A stretch of 64,000 bases of DNA, taken from positions 165,291 through 229,290 of the forward strand of contig NZ_NITZ01000006.1 in assembly GCF_002632615.1 (NCBI RefSeq), given 5' to 3'. The translations under genes and the position numbers were made by a program. The DNA is from Xenorhabdus miraniensis. GTDB lineage: Bacteria > Pseudomonadota > Gammaproteobacteria > Enterobacterales > Enterobacteriaceae. Each line of letters opens with the position of its first letter. The stretch's first letter is position 1. The notes beneath the pieces were generated by a model. That model saw nothing but the letters and a program-made list of their open reading frames with translations, ran no database searches and was not told the DNA's origin. This document shows positions 12,201-17,353 of the stretch, piece by piece.

Positions 12201-14741
12201 CTGCATCACTTCCATTGTTGTATGGTCGCCAATCAGGTGATGCTGCAATTGCAACACATGCCAGCGGCCATCAGTTTCCTGCGCCACTGTTTCTTGTGCT
12301 ACTGTTTCTTGTGCTACTGTTTCTTGTGCTACTACAAAGCGCAACAACGGGGCCTGACTCAGATCAAAACGATATTGACGTGGGTCAAAACGGTGAGCCA
12401 ATTGTTCACCCACTGGCCCGTCAGCCGGGTTCAAGGTCAGTTCAGTGACCGATAAAGGTGCTCGACGCCAGACTACCTGCGCCGGTACAGATAATCCCTG
12501 CCAGATAAATGCGGTTCGCAGGATATCATGGCGATCAACCACCTGTTGCACTGCTGCCAGATAGCGATCCAGCAGCGCCCGGTCAGCAAAAATCATCGGA
12601 TAGGCCAGCAGATAGGGGTCAGCTTCCTTCGCCAGCAGATGATGGAATAAAATACCGTCCTGCAACGGCGACAGTTCATAGATATCCTGAACATTAGCGA
12701 TCCCGCCCGGCACTTGTTCAACGATATGGTCAATCTCAGACTGGGTCAGATCAATCAGCGGTAACATTGCGGGTGTCAGCACGGTGGTCGTTGAGGTAAT
12801 GACATTCGGCGGCACGACGACAGCCTGATGTTGATCCAATGTCTGAGCCAGTTCTGACAGCACCGGGGACTGGAACAGGTTACTGGCGGCCAGTGTCAAT
12901 CCCTGATTGCGCAGACGTTCAATCATCCGTACACCAAGCAGAGAATGACCACCCAGCGCAAAGAAACTGTCATGTCGGCTAATTCGCTCAATACCCAATA
13001 ATTCGCGCCAAAGAGTCGCCAGAATAATCTCCATCTCTCCTAGCGGTGCCTCATAAACCTGACGGGCGAAAGCGTCCTCCCCCGGAGCTGGCAACGCCCG
13101 GCGATCCAATTTACCATTCGGCGTCAATGGGAATTCATCCAGACGCACAAAGGCCACCGGCACCATATAATCCGGCAACCGCGCACTCAGGTATTCGCGC
13201 AAGCGGGCAGCCAATCCGTCATTCTCTTGGGTCAACACATAGGCAACCAGTTGTTTGTCCTGCCCCTCCCCTAACGCCAGCACCACAGCTTCACGTATCG
13301 CCGGATATTCCACCAGTCGAGCTTCAATTTCCCCCGGTTCAATCCGGAAACCACGGATTTTAACCTGCTGGTCGTTACGCCCTAAGAATTCCAGATTACC
13401 GTCCGGCAGATAGCGGGCCAAATCTCCGGTTCGGTACATATGCGCATTCGGTTTATCGCTAAATGGATCTGTGAGAAAGCGTTCAGCGGTCAGTTCAGGG
13501 CGATTGAGATAACCGCAGGCCACGCCGTCACCCCCGATATAAATCTCACCGGTCATGCCCAATGGCACTGGCTGACCATCAGTATCCAGCAAATAAATCC
13601 GGGTGTTGGCAATGGGTCGGCCAATAGGAATCGAAGCCGTCCCCGATGTTAACGCGTCAATACGGTAGGTCGTGGTAAACGTGGTTCCCTCACTCGGACC
13701 GTAGGCATTCAATAACTTTTGTGGTGGGTTCTTACACAGCACTTGAGCAATGACATGCGGATCGAGGACATCTCCCCCGACCAGCAGTATTTTAAGTTGG
13801 GGCAGCACCGGGGACAGCTCTGTTGCCAGCCGGTTAAACAACCCGACGCTCATCCACAAGACTGTAATGCGATGCACCTGTAACGCCTGGACAAAATCCC
13901 GCGGTGTCAGCAACGTGGTATGATCAATAACCACCAGCGCAGCACCGTTAAGCAAAGGCGCCCAAACTTCAAAGGTGCTGGCATCAAAAGCCGGATTAGC
14001 GGCGAAAGCAATCCGGTCATTGGGTTCGATGTCAGCATAGCCATTATTAATAACCAACCGAACGACAGCCCGGTGAGGCACAATGACCCCTTTTGGTATA
14101 CCTGTCGAACCGGAGGTGTACATGATATACGCTGGCTCGGCACTGGCACCCAATAAATCAAGATTGTGATGCTCTTCTTCCCGGATCGATTCTGTCTCGT
14201 GGGTAAAACGGAGCCGCGGGACAACCAATTCAGCCGGGATTTCCGTCTGCATATCAGTCAGCAGTAATTTTGCAGCACAATCGTTTATCAGCCAGTTTTT
14301 CCGTTCATCCGGTACGTTGGGATCAACAGGAACATAAACCGCACCAGCCTTAAGGATAGCTAACTGAGCCACCACCAGTTCAATTGAGCGTTCTAACAGG
14401 ATTGCGACATGGTCACCCAGACAAATCCCCTGTTCAATCAGTTGACAAGCCAGCCAGTTGGCCCGGGTGTTCAGTTCTGCATAGCTCAGTGCCTGATCCC
14501 CGGCGATTAACGCTACAGCATCCGGGGTTTTCTCTACCTGTTGTTCAAACAACTGATGAATACATACATGGTCAGGATATGGGGTTTCCGTGGCGTTCCA
14601 GGATTCCAGCAACAGAGTACGTTCAGCCTCAGATAATCCATTAAACTTTCCCGCAAATATGTCGTCACTCACCTTTTCTGACGACACATTCACTAACTCT
14701 GCTTCAAGGGTATTTTCCTTGCTGGTAATACTGTCTTTCAT
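1..14741 (-). CDS. Giant non-ribosomal peptide synthetase, five modules visible, 3' end outside window
   Basis: About 4,913 codons are open on the minus strand with no stop, running off the left edge. The domain order read from motifs is A-T-C-A-T-C-A-T-C-A-T-C-A-T. Each carrier domain shows an FFALGGHSLL-type phosphopantetheine serine. The second and fourth modules have condensation domains opening with PGGIAN and carrying HHLIGDH, which resemble dual epimerisation/condensation domains. The third and fifth have HHIVSDG and HHIIFDG, the ordinary LCL type. The start at 14741 (MKDSITSK) has a GAGG about 11 bases upstream. The protein starts with a C-A linker (LLLESWNATETPYP) and no condensation domain, so this is an initiating synthetase. 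No thioesterase is in view, so the gene may have more modules. The product is a hydrophobic peptide of at least five residues. I am sure of the family but not of the named product. Confidence 0.96.
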   Translation of the reverse strand, partial: MKDSITSKENTLEAELVNVSSEKVSDDIFAGKFNGLSEAERTLLLESWNATETPYPDHVCIHQLFEQQVEKTPDAVALIAGDQALSYAELNTRANWLACQLIEQGICLGDHVAILLERSIELVVAQLAILKAGAVYVPVDPNVPDERKNWLINDCAAKLLLTDMQTEIPAELVVPRLRFTHETESIREEEHHNLDLLGASAEPAYIMYTSGSTGIPKGVIVPHRAVVRLVINNGYADIEPNDRIAFAANPAFDASTFEVWAPLLNGAALVVIDHTTLLTPRDFVQALQVHRITVLWMSVGLFNRLATELSPVLPQLKILLVGGDVLDPHVIAQVLCKNPPQKLLNAYGPSEGTTFTTTYRIDALTSGTASIPIGRPIANTRIYLLDTDGQPVPLGMTGEIYIGGDGVACGYLNRPELTAERFLTDPFSDKPNAHMYRTGDLARYLPDGNLEFLGRNDQQVKIRGFRIEPGEIEARLVEYPAIREAVVLALGEGQDKQLVAYVLTQENDGLAARLREYLSARLPDYMVPVAFVRLDEFPLTPNGKLDRRALPAPGEDAFARQVYEAPLGEMEIILATLWRELLGIERISRHDSFFALGGHSLLGVRMIERLRNQGLTLAASNLFQSPVLSELAQTLDQHQAVVVPPNVITSTTTVLTPAMLPLIDLTQSEIDHIVEQVPGGIANVQDIYELSPLQDGILFHHLLAKEADPYLLAYPMIFADRALLDRYLAAVQQVVDRHDILRTAFIWQGLSVPAQVVWRRAPLSVTELTLNPADGPVGEQLAHRFDPRQYRFDLSQAPLLRFVVAQETVAQETVAQETVAQETDGRWHVLQLQHHLIGDHTTMEVMQREVQVCLAGQDDNLPVPVLFRNLVAQARLNVNQAEHTRFFTDMLADVDEPTLPFGLTEVHRDGSQVTQSHRMLSPELNDRLRQQAKRLGVSVATLCHLAWAQVLSQTSGQNKVVFGTVLFGRMAAGEGADSGMGLFINTLPLRLDMDDTPVHDSVRLAQSRLAGLLDYEHASLALAQRCSGVAGGTPLFSALLNYRHNEQPLIPHEAVPGIEFLGEQERTNYPFVLSVEDGGSTLGLTAQVVQPFEPDRVCDYMQQALTSLADALEQAPETPVRALNILPETERTLLLETWNATETPYPEQLCIHQLFEQQAEKTPDATALIAGEQTLSYMELNIRANWLARQLIEQGISPGEHVAILLERSIELVVAQLAILKVGAAYVPIDPRVPDERKNGLIKDCSAKLLLTDMWTDIPADLLAVPLFRLSGEISTIREEDRLNLDLPASSTGSAYIMYTSGSTGTPKGVVVPHRAVVRLVINNGYAETGQDDRVAFTANPAFDASTFEVWTPLLNGGALVVIDHATLLTPQAFVQVLQTHRVTVLWLTVGLFNRLAAELSPVLPQIHILIVGGDVLNPNVIAQVLRNNPPQQLLNGYGPSEGTTFTTTYRITELPAGTTTLPIGRPISNTRLYLLNAYGQPVPLGATGEIYIGGDGVACGYLNRPELTAERFLVDPFSDQPDARMYRTGDLARYLPDGNLEFLGRNDQQVKIRGFRIEPGEIETRLKEHSAVREAVVLVLGDGQDKRLVAYIVAQADDGLINSLRAHLSAILPDYMVPAAFVRLDEFPLTPNGKLDRRALPVPGEEDFARQVYEAPQGDTEMALAAIWCELLDVEQVSRHDNFFALGGHSLLAMRVMNRVAAFGAELPLTALFKAPVLLAFAKAVDERLNEQGGALPIITPTPHDGALPLSFAQQRLWFLAQFEGVSDTYHIPLALRLRGQLDIHAWQQALNHLFARHEALRSVFITVNEQPQVELLPPEFGLPVKQYDLRNAPEVDEQLERLCEQEAKMPFNLACDPLIRSVLIQLADDEYVFLLTQHHIVSDGWSLGILTSELNALYSACLNQQPDPLPPLVIQYPDYAAWQRQWLSAERVQVQSDYWRMMLADAPVLLDLPTDRPRPPEQLFTGNLWTINLDAELTASLKRLSEQQGVTLFMTLLSAWSIVLSRLSGQDDLVIGTPSAGRSRQEVESLIGFFVNTLALRIDLSGEPKVTELLARVRQTALAAQEHQDLPFEQVVEIVQPPRRLAHTPLFQVMFAWQSNEIVEWRLPGLTISPIDQPFDVVKFDLELNLFEEEGRVVGYLGYSTALFDQSTIERHVGYLHTILQAMVADIQQPIGEINILAPVERQLLLETWNATIAPYPEQLCIHQLIEQQVERTPDAIAVRYENQTLSYAELNVRANRLAHQLIALGVMPDQPVAICVTRSLERIVGLLAVLKAGGAYVPLDPAYPGERLAYLLTDAAPTILLADNIGRAALGEEALKTVTVLDPNTLSDQPETDQPDNNPQIPDLTSRHLAYVIYTSGSTGRPKGVMIEHQSLVNLTLEHIAQFEVGVTSRMLQFASFGFDASVWEIMMALSSGAMLVIPTETIRQDPHRLWHYLEEQSVTHACLTPALLRDGADLPALAIKPTVILGGEAPSPALIQTLNRQATLFNAYGPTEITVCATTWYCPSDYTGELIPIGRAAVNKRVYLLDKHGQPVPLGVVGELYIGGVGVARGYLNRPELTAERFLTDPFSDQPDTRMYRTGDLARYLPDGNLVFVGRNDQQVKIRGFRIELGEIETRLIEHPVVSEALVVALGDGQNKRLVAYVVAQTDDGLAAHLREHLSARLPDYMVPTAFVRLDAFPLTPNGKLDRQALPAPGEDAFARQIYEAPQGEIEMALATIWRELLGVEKISRHDSFFALGGHSLLAVQMIERLRCMGLGISVQSLFQHPTLNVLAQSLSQHCAIKVPDNGITPDTSVLTPEMLPLIDLTQLEIDCIVDQIPGGIANIQDIYALSPLQDGILFHHLLANEGDPYLLLTQQAFADRTLLDRYLAAVQQVVDRHDILRTAFIWEGLSAPAQVVCRQVPLFITELTLNPADGSISDQLSQRFDPCQHRIDLSQAPLLRFVIAQNTDGRWILLQLLHHLIGDHTTLEVMNSEVQAYLTGRGDRLPAPVPFRTLVAQAHLGISQEEHTRFFTDMLAAVDEPTLPFGLTEVHHDGSQVTESHRMLPPALNNRLRNQARHLGVSVAALCHLAWAQVLSRTSGQKQVVFGTVLFGRMQAGEGADNGMGLFINTLPLRLDIDETPVQESVQVAHSRLAGLLAHEHASLALAQRCSGVASGTPLFNALLNYRHNTPPVTSDEIISGIEFLGAQERTNYPFVLSVEDGGSDLGLTAQVVQPFDPERICGYMQQALESLAEALEQASKTPVQMLEILPETERTLLLETWNTTETTYPDQLCIHQLFEQQVENAPDATALVYENQSISYAELNIRANRLAHQLIALGIEPDQRVAICVASSPARIVGLLAILKAGGAYVPLDPAYPGERLIHILTDAAPTILLADNTGRSALNEQMLSQHVVLDPNSSPDQPDNNPHVAALTSGHLAYVIYTSGSTGTPKGVMVEHGGLVNLIQDKIAQFAVHSHSRMLQFASFGFDASVWEIMMALGSGASLVIPDNAIRQEPGCLWHYLEEQSVTHACLTPALLRDGADLPAITIKPTLILGGEAPSVALLQALSDRATVFNAYGPTEITVCASAWRCPSDYQGGFIPIGRPTANTRIYLLDALSQPVPLGAVGELYIGGAGVARGYLNRPELTSERFLADPFSDGTDARMYRTGDLVRYLPDGNLVFVGRNDQQIKIRGFRIEPGEIEARLTEHSAVREAQVLALGDGQDKRLVAYVLAESDDGLAASLREHLSALLPDYMVPAAFVCLTAFPLTANGKLDRRALPAPGEEDFARQVYEAPQGEIETALAAIWREVLGVEQISRHDNFFALGGHSLLAARVMNRVAAFGVELPLVTLFMSPSLAAFAEKIYAQCHEECHEECHEDSDRLPEITPVSRDSALPLSFSQHHLWFLAHFEGVSDTYHIPVIQHLRGQFDISAWQRALNALFARHEALRSVFVTVDGQPQVRLLPAEPGLPMKRYDLRGIPDADGQLKRLCMEEFGRSFDLAQGPLIRSSLIQLADDDYVFMLTLHHIIFDGWSLGILKSELSALYMAFVTGQPDPLPPLLIQYPDYAAWQRQWLSVERLQSQADCWRTMLAGTPVLLDLPTDRPRPPQQSFIGSSLPINLDEVLTKSLKRLSEQQGTTLFITILSAWAMVLSRLSGQSDLVIGTPCAGRGRQEIESLMGFFVNVLALRIDLSGPPDVAELLARVRQTTLTAQDNQDLPFEQVLEIVQPPRSLAYTPLFQVMFAWQNNEKVEWKLPSLEILPVDQGLDVVKFDLELNLFEEEGRIVGSLNYSTALFDQQTIERYVGYLHTVLQMMVANPQQPVREIDILSPAERRLLLETRNTTEIAYPEQVCIHQLFEQQVEKTPDATAVTYQEQLFSYAELNVQANRLAHQLISLGVVPDQRVAICVTRSPVMVVALLAVLKAGGAYVPLDPSYPSDRLAYMLHDAAPSVVLADNTGRTALGEEALAEFTVLDPNVLPYQPDSNPQIFTLTSRHLAYVIYTSGSTGAPKGVMVEHRGVVNLTLAQITQFDVCATSRMLQFASFGFDASVWEIMMALNSGATLIIPTEAVRQDPRHLWYYLEQHAVTHICLTPALLRDGADLPAIAIKPALIFAGEASNPALFQALRGRATLFNAYGPTEITVCAATWRCPADYTDALIPIGRPIANTCVYLLDAYGQPVPLGAVGELYIGGDGVARGYLNHPDLTAERFLADPFSQTPDARMYRTGDLVRYLPDGNLLFIGRNDQQVKIRGFRIEPGEIEARLTEYPAVREAIVLALGDGQDKRLIAYVVAEEDNGLAARLREHLSAILPDYMVPVAFVCLNAFPLTPNGKLDRRALPEPDQNAFAHQSYEAPQGEVEIALAAIWCELLGVEQIGRYDNFFALGGHSLLAVRMINLAAGRGLMCTLNNLFQFPVLAELVSK
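3136..3171 (-). repeat. 12-bp in-frame tandem repeat in an NRPS inter-domain linker
   Basis: TCCTCATGACAT is repeated three times perfectly. It encodes a Cys-His-Glu-Glu repeat between the carrier domain of module 4 and the condensation domain of module 5. The corresponding linker between modules 2 and 3 has no such repeat. Confidence 0.95.
3230..6400 (-). other. NRPS module 4 (dual E/C-A-T), hydrophobic residue
   Basis: The condensation domain (about 6330-5050) has PGGIANIQDIYALSPLQ at its start and HHLIGDH near 5840, matching that of module 2 but without the pentapeptide insertion. The adenylation domain (about 4890-3440) reads D, A, W, C, I, G, A, V, C, K, the same code as module 3. The carrier motif is near 3290. 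Confidence 0.75.
6400..9600 (-). other. NRPS module 3 (LCL C-A-T), hydrophobic residue
   Basis: The condensation domain (about 9510-8220) shows LPLSFAQQRLWFL and HHIVSDGWS. The adenylation domain (about 8110-6650) reads D, A, W, C, I, G, A, V, C, K. This resembles codes for phenylalanine (DAWTIAAxCK) and some leucine domains, so only a large nonpolar residue can be predicted. The carrier motif lies near 6510. The condensation domain of module 4 looks dual E/C, so D-configuration is inferred. Confidence 0.75.
9600..12800 (-). other. NRPS module 2 (dual E/C-A-T), valine-type
   Basis: The condensation domain (about 12780-11420) has LSPLQDGILFHHLL near its start and HHLIGDH near 12230. It contains an extra tandem pentapeptide insertion just before that motif. 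The adenylation domain (about 11290-9830) reads D, A, F, W, I, G, G, T, F, K, identical to a known valine code. The carrier motif is near 9680. The next condensation domain is LCL type, so this residue should stay L. Confidence 0.8.
12286..12330 (-). repeat. 15-bp in-frame tandem repeat, three perfect copies, in an NRPS condensation domain
   Basis: The unit ACTGTTTCTTGTGCT occurs three times in a row, with a degenerate fourth copy at 12271-12285. On the minus strand it adds the pentapeptide VAQET three times just before the TDGRW segment that precedes the HHLIGDH active site. The homologous domain at about 5880 has a single AQNT there. Confidence 0.95.
12800..14741 (-). other. NRPS module 1 (A-T), valine-type
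   Basis: The adenylation domain runs from about 14550 to 13100, between the FEQQVEKTPDA opening and NGKLDRRALP. The carrier domain is centred near 12950. Specificity residues read by alignment to GrsA are D, A, F, W, L, G, A, T, F, K, close to the published valine code DAFWIGGTFK. The following condensation domain looks dual E/C, so the residue is inferred to become D. Boundaries are approximate. Confidence 0.8.
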
Positions 14742-15683
14742 CTGCTTACTACCTCAACGAATCTATTGGATATTTGAAAATTGTTATTCCCAGAAACCAT
14801 CACAAATGTTTTTCTTTTATTTTTAGGAGAAATAACAGCGGGCACGCCAAGCATCGAAAGATACTCAGTCAATACTTTCTCTCAGGCGCTGGATGTCATA
14901 GTCTGGTCAATAACCGCACAACCAAAAATTATGTGGCAATAATTTTCCAGACAGCGGAATAAAGGGTTCATTTGATGAACCGGAAGAAGTTATTCCATTT
15001 TTTTCCTGTTTTTTAGATAAGCGTCTTTGATTTACCGCAATTTTTTATTAATCGATGCTGAATCCCATAACAAAATAAAAATGGATCTATTGAATGTATC
15101 TATTGGCATGAGCGCTAAGTCCTTGCTGTATTTTGTCCATTCAGTATTAATATCTAATTGAAATTATTTCATATGAAATAAGGTGTTTATGAAAATATAT
15201 AATCCCTAACAACCAAGGAACAAGGAAAACCAAATTAAGATATTATTTATCATCACCTTATAGTAAACACATGTATATTTACCCATATAAAAAATAAACT
15301 AACTTTACTACATATTATTTTATAATAATCAAATTGCATAACTAATGTAAATGTAAACGATAATTATATTTAATAACTAAATGAAACAATTTAGAATGAA
15401 TACTAATTTTTGTACACATTCCTTTGCAATAATAGAAAAACATTATGAATATGAAAATTCATTGAATTTAATACCCTTGATAAATAATATCAAAATAAAA
15501 AAATAATATGGCTAATTATTTATTTAAATATATATTTCATTTCCATTGATAGCGAAACGAGTGACATGGAATCCCAACCTAAAGCCAATATTTATAAATA
15601 ATCAGAATTTTAAACTGATGGGATTAATTTAATAAACAAAATGACCATAATATTAGAAATATACATTCATTAATTCTATTAAT
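14742..15683. other. AT-rich non-coding spacer upstream of the NRPS
   Basis: No credible gene is seen; the short open frames here have no recognisable protein features. The stretch must hold the NRPS promoter (minus strand), but no clear -35/-10 pair could be assigned. A hairpin (GGTTCAT/ATGAACC at 14965-14981, with GGAATAA/TTATTCC flanking it) is followed by a T-rich run on the plus strand. Confidence 0.6.
14956..15010 (+). terminator. Possible rho-independent terminator or regulatory hairpin
   Basis: The inner stem GGTTCAT-TTG-ATGAACC sits inside an outer GGAATAA/TTATTCC pair and is followed by a run rich in T. It would stop plus-strand transcription entering the NRPS promoter region. No plus-strand gene upstream explains it, so its role is uncertain. 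Confidence 0.4.
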
Positions 15684-15857
15684 TCGATATAATTTCTGGG
15701 AGTGGATCGCTTTGAGACGTGGCAATAACTGGAATCCGAGCAATCCGCAGAAAGCAAAAGCTATTGTGCTCTGACCGAGTGGATCAACGTACTGTCGATC
15801 AATCTCCATCTCCGTGCAATGGTGGATCACACCCTCGATCATTGATGCTACTTCCGA
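15684..15857 (-). pseudogene. Tn3-family transposase relic (TnpA C-terminal part)
   Basis: The minus strand encodes about 58 residues containing [20 protein letters not shown], then [20 protein letters not shown] and [10 protein letters not shown]. This matches the conserved C-terminal region of Tn3-family transposases, where a DxHGQS-like motif precedes FCxLLGF. Neither a start nor the rest of the roughly 1,000-residue protein is present. Homology seems to stop near 15857, where a plus-strand thioesterase-like fragment begins. It is a recognisable scar of a transposon, not a working gene. Confidence 0.7.
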
Positions 15858-15861
15858 CGAT

Positions 15862-16110
15862 GGGGGACTTGGTGAGCTTTCCCAACGCTTGCAATATAGC
15901 CAGGTCATCATGTTCAAAGCCACCCGACTGCCGAAATTCCATGCCCAATTCACTCAGCAGGAAATGATGGAAGAGGCTATGTATGCCAGTGATAACCATA
16001 TAGGGCAAACCTGCCAACATTTGTCCATTATTCCTCTGCCTTGTGATCACTACGATATTATCGAACAGGAATCACAGATTAATGAAAGAATGCTCGAAAT
16101 GGTTGATTAA
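15862..16110 (+). pseudogene. C-terminal fragment of an NRPS/PKS-type thioesterase
   Basis: This plus-strand frame reads [15 protein letters not shown] and ends with PLPCDHYDIIEQES followed by a short helix. The pattern resembles the end of type I thioesterases of NRPS/PKS lines, where a strand entering VxxFKA and a catalytic His in a GDHxxxL-type motif sit near the C terminus. The catalytic Ser part is missing. It lies on the strand opposite to the neighbouring NRPS, so it is not that gene's own end. The assignment rests on motif resemblance only. Confidence 0.45.
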
Positions 16111-16161
16111 ACCGATTGTTGTCAAACAGGCGCAATTTTTAGATAGATTTTCCTTTGGTTT

Positions 16162-16443
16162 TTAAATTCTCGCTACCCCCGACAATAGGAACTCCCCCTC
16201 GCATTTGGGGCATTCGACTAAATCCGCCTCTCCAGTAACGGGAATACCTTTATAAGTATAACCACCCACAGCAGTAATCACTTTTCCACAGTGATCCATT
16301 GATTTTTTTTCAGGTGGTAAAAATGATTCAGACTTATCTTTATAAGTTTTCCAGTAACTTGAAATAGTATTGGATATGAATTCACATCCTGTTAAACATA
16401 GGGTAAGTGGTAATATTGTTAATAATCTGAATATTACTTTCAT
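16162..16443 (-). CDS. Lipoprotein carrying a truncated PAAR domain
   Basis: A 93-residue protein. The N terminus is a clear lipoprotein signal (hydrophobic residues 5-17, then LTGC), with Cys at residue 20. A polar spacer follows, then about 42 residues matching the first half of the PAAR protein at 24602-24865 (shared DH.GKVITA..GY.Y.G.P..G..DLV.CPKCE). The second half of the PAAR fold is absent. PAAR proteins tip the spike of type VI secretion systems, and a lipid-anchored half-domain would not be expected to do that. It may be a decayed gene fusion, or a membrane decoy related to the nearby VgrG island. Translation looks intact. Confidence 0.6.
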   Translation of the reverse strand: MKVIFRLLTILPLTLCLTGCEFISNTISSYWKTYKDKSESFLPPEKKSMDHCGKVITAVGGYTYKGIPVTGEADLVECPKCEGEFLLSGVARI

Positions 16444-16466
16444 TATTAGCCTCTTATTATCGTTTC

Positions 16467-16718
16467 TCAGAGTAACGTTGTAAGACTATTTTTAGTTTCT
16501 TTTCTGGTTTTTTCATTTAATTTCGGAAGTAAATAAAGTTTTGACTCCGAATCAGGGAGAGCATAAAAGTAAACTAATTTACCGTGGTGTAAAAATGGGT
16601 CGTTATCACGGCTGAGTGACTTAACTCTTTTTGCAGTGAGAGCACCAGCTATACTTAATGATGTGCCCACAGCAATATCAAATAATTCGATTACGTAAGT
16701 GTTAAACGATAGTTATGA
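16467..16718 (-). pseudogene. C-terminal remnant of an unknown protein
   Basis: The frame opens right after a stop and has no ATG; a GTG at 16670 gives 67 residues ending KTRKETKNSLTTLL. In the open frame the sequence upstream of that GTG (NTYVIELFDIA) looks coding, which suggests a larger ancestor. The segment at 16720-16935 may be its middle part in another frame. The family was not recognised. Confidence 0.35.
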
Positions 16719-16719
16719 G

Positions 16720-16935
16720 CTAATTGTCTGGGTGTAGAAAATCTATCCACTGAATATTTAAAACAGAGGTAGTCAGAAGTATAAACGGGATGCTCGAAAG
16801 CCACCCTGTGCATATGACGTGAAATGAGATCAGGGCGTAGCTCAATCCAATTAGGAAAAAGACAAATGAAAATAGGGTTTGATGCTGATATGAAAAATAA
16901 GTGTGTGATTCAACGTTCATACACTCAAGTGACAA
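16720..16935 (-). pseudogene. Membrane-protein remnant, two likely transmembrane helices
   Basis: A 71-residue frame with two hydrophobic stretches (around residues 21-40 and 44-60, FSFVFFLIGLSYALISF and WLSSIPFILLTT). Its stop immediately precedes the open frame at 16467-16718. Further upstream, 16970-17066 on the same strand reads LWYICAPLEAGIASMNNP in yet another frame. Together these look like one decayed gene broken by frameshifts and stops. No function can be given. Confidence 0.35.
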
Positions 16936-16939
16936 TACA

Positions 16940-17353
16940 AAAACACCTTTCTGAGGTATTTCTTAGTTTAAGAGACCTTCATCGCCGAACAAACTAGGAT
17001 TATTCATACTGGCGATACCTGCTTCCAAAGGTGCGCAAATGTACCACAATTCTTGCTCTCCCTTTCAGGCTGTGGGAGTTTTGTTTAGCCACCTGAAAGC
17101 GCTCTTTGCAAGTGGTAAGATCATTAAGGTATAAGAAAGATGTTAACGATTGAGTCGGATAAGGTCAAATGGTTGCTGAGCCTGTATTTTTAAATGTTGC
17201 TTAAATTGAGACAAAAAACCAAATTTATTAATTAAATTAACGTATAATTCCGCGCCATAAACAAAGAAACGATATTTTCTTTATTATTCATAAATATTTT
17301 CAATTAAATACCGATAAGTTAATAATTTAAATGCCTCTGTATGGAAGAGAAAC
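16940..17353. other. Spacer with a short coding remnant, upstream of tssF
   Basis: The left part holds a minus-strand coding scrap (about 32 residues, ending SLFGDEGLLN) probably belonging to the decayed gene on its left. The right part is AT-rich, presumably the promoter region of the VgrG island. No clear promoter was assigned. Confidence 0.4.

Noticed and set aside
14774..14962. 62-residue plus-strand frame upstream of the NRPS
   Set aside because: No ribosome site or family similarity; it sits in the presumed NRPS promoter region.
15799..16050. 83-residue minus-strand frame over the relic region
   Set aside because: It overlaps both the TnpA-like and thioesterase-like remnants in another frame and has no features of its own.
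17130..17200. Short frame MLTIESDKVKWLL before tssF
   Set aside because: Only 15 residues, no ribosome site, and no known match.
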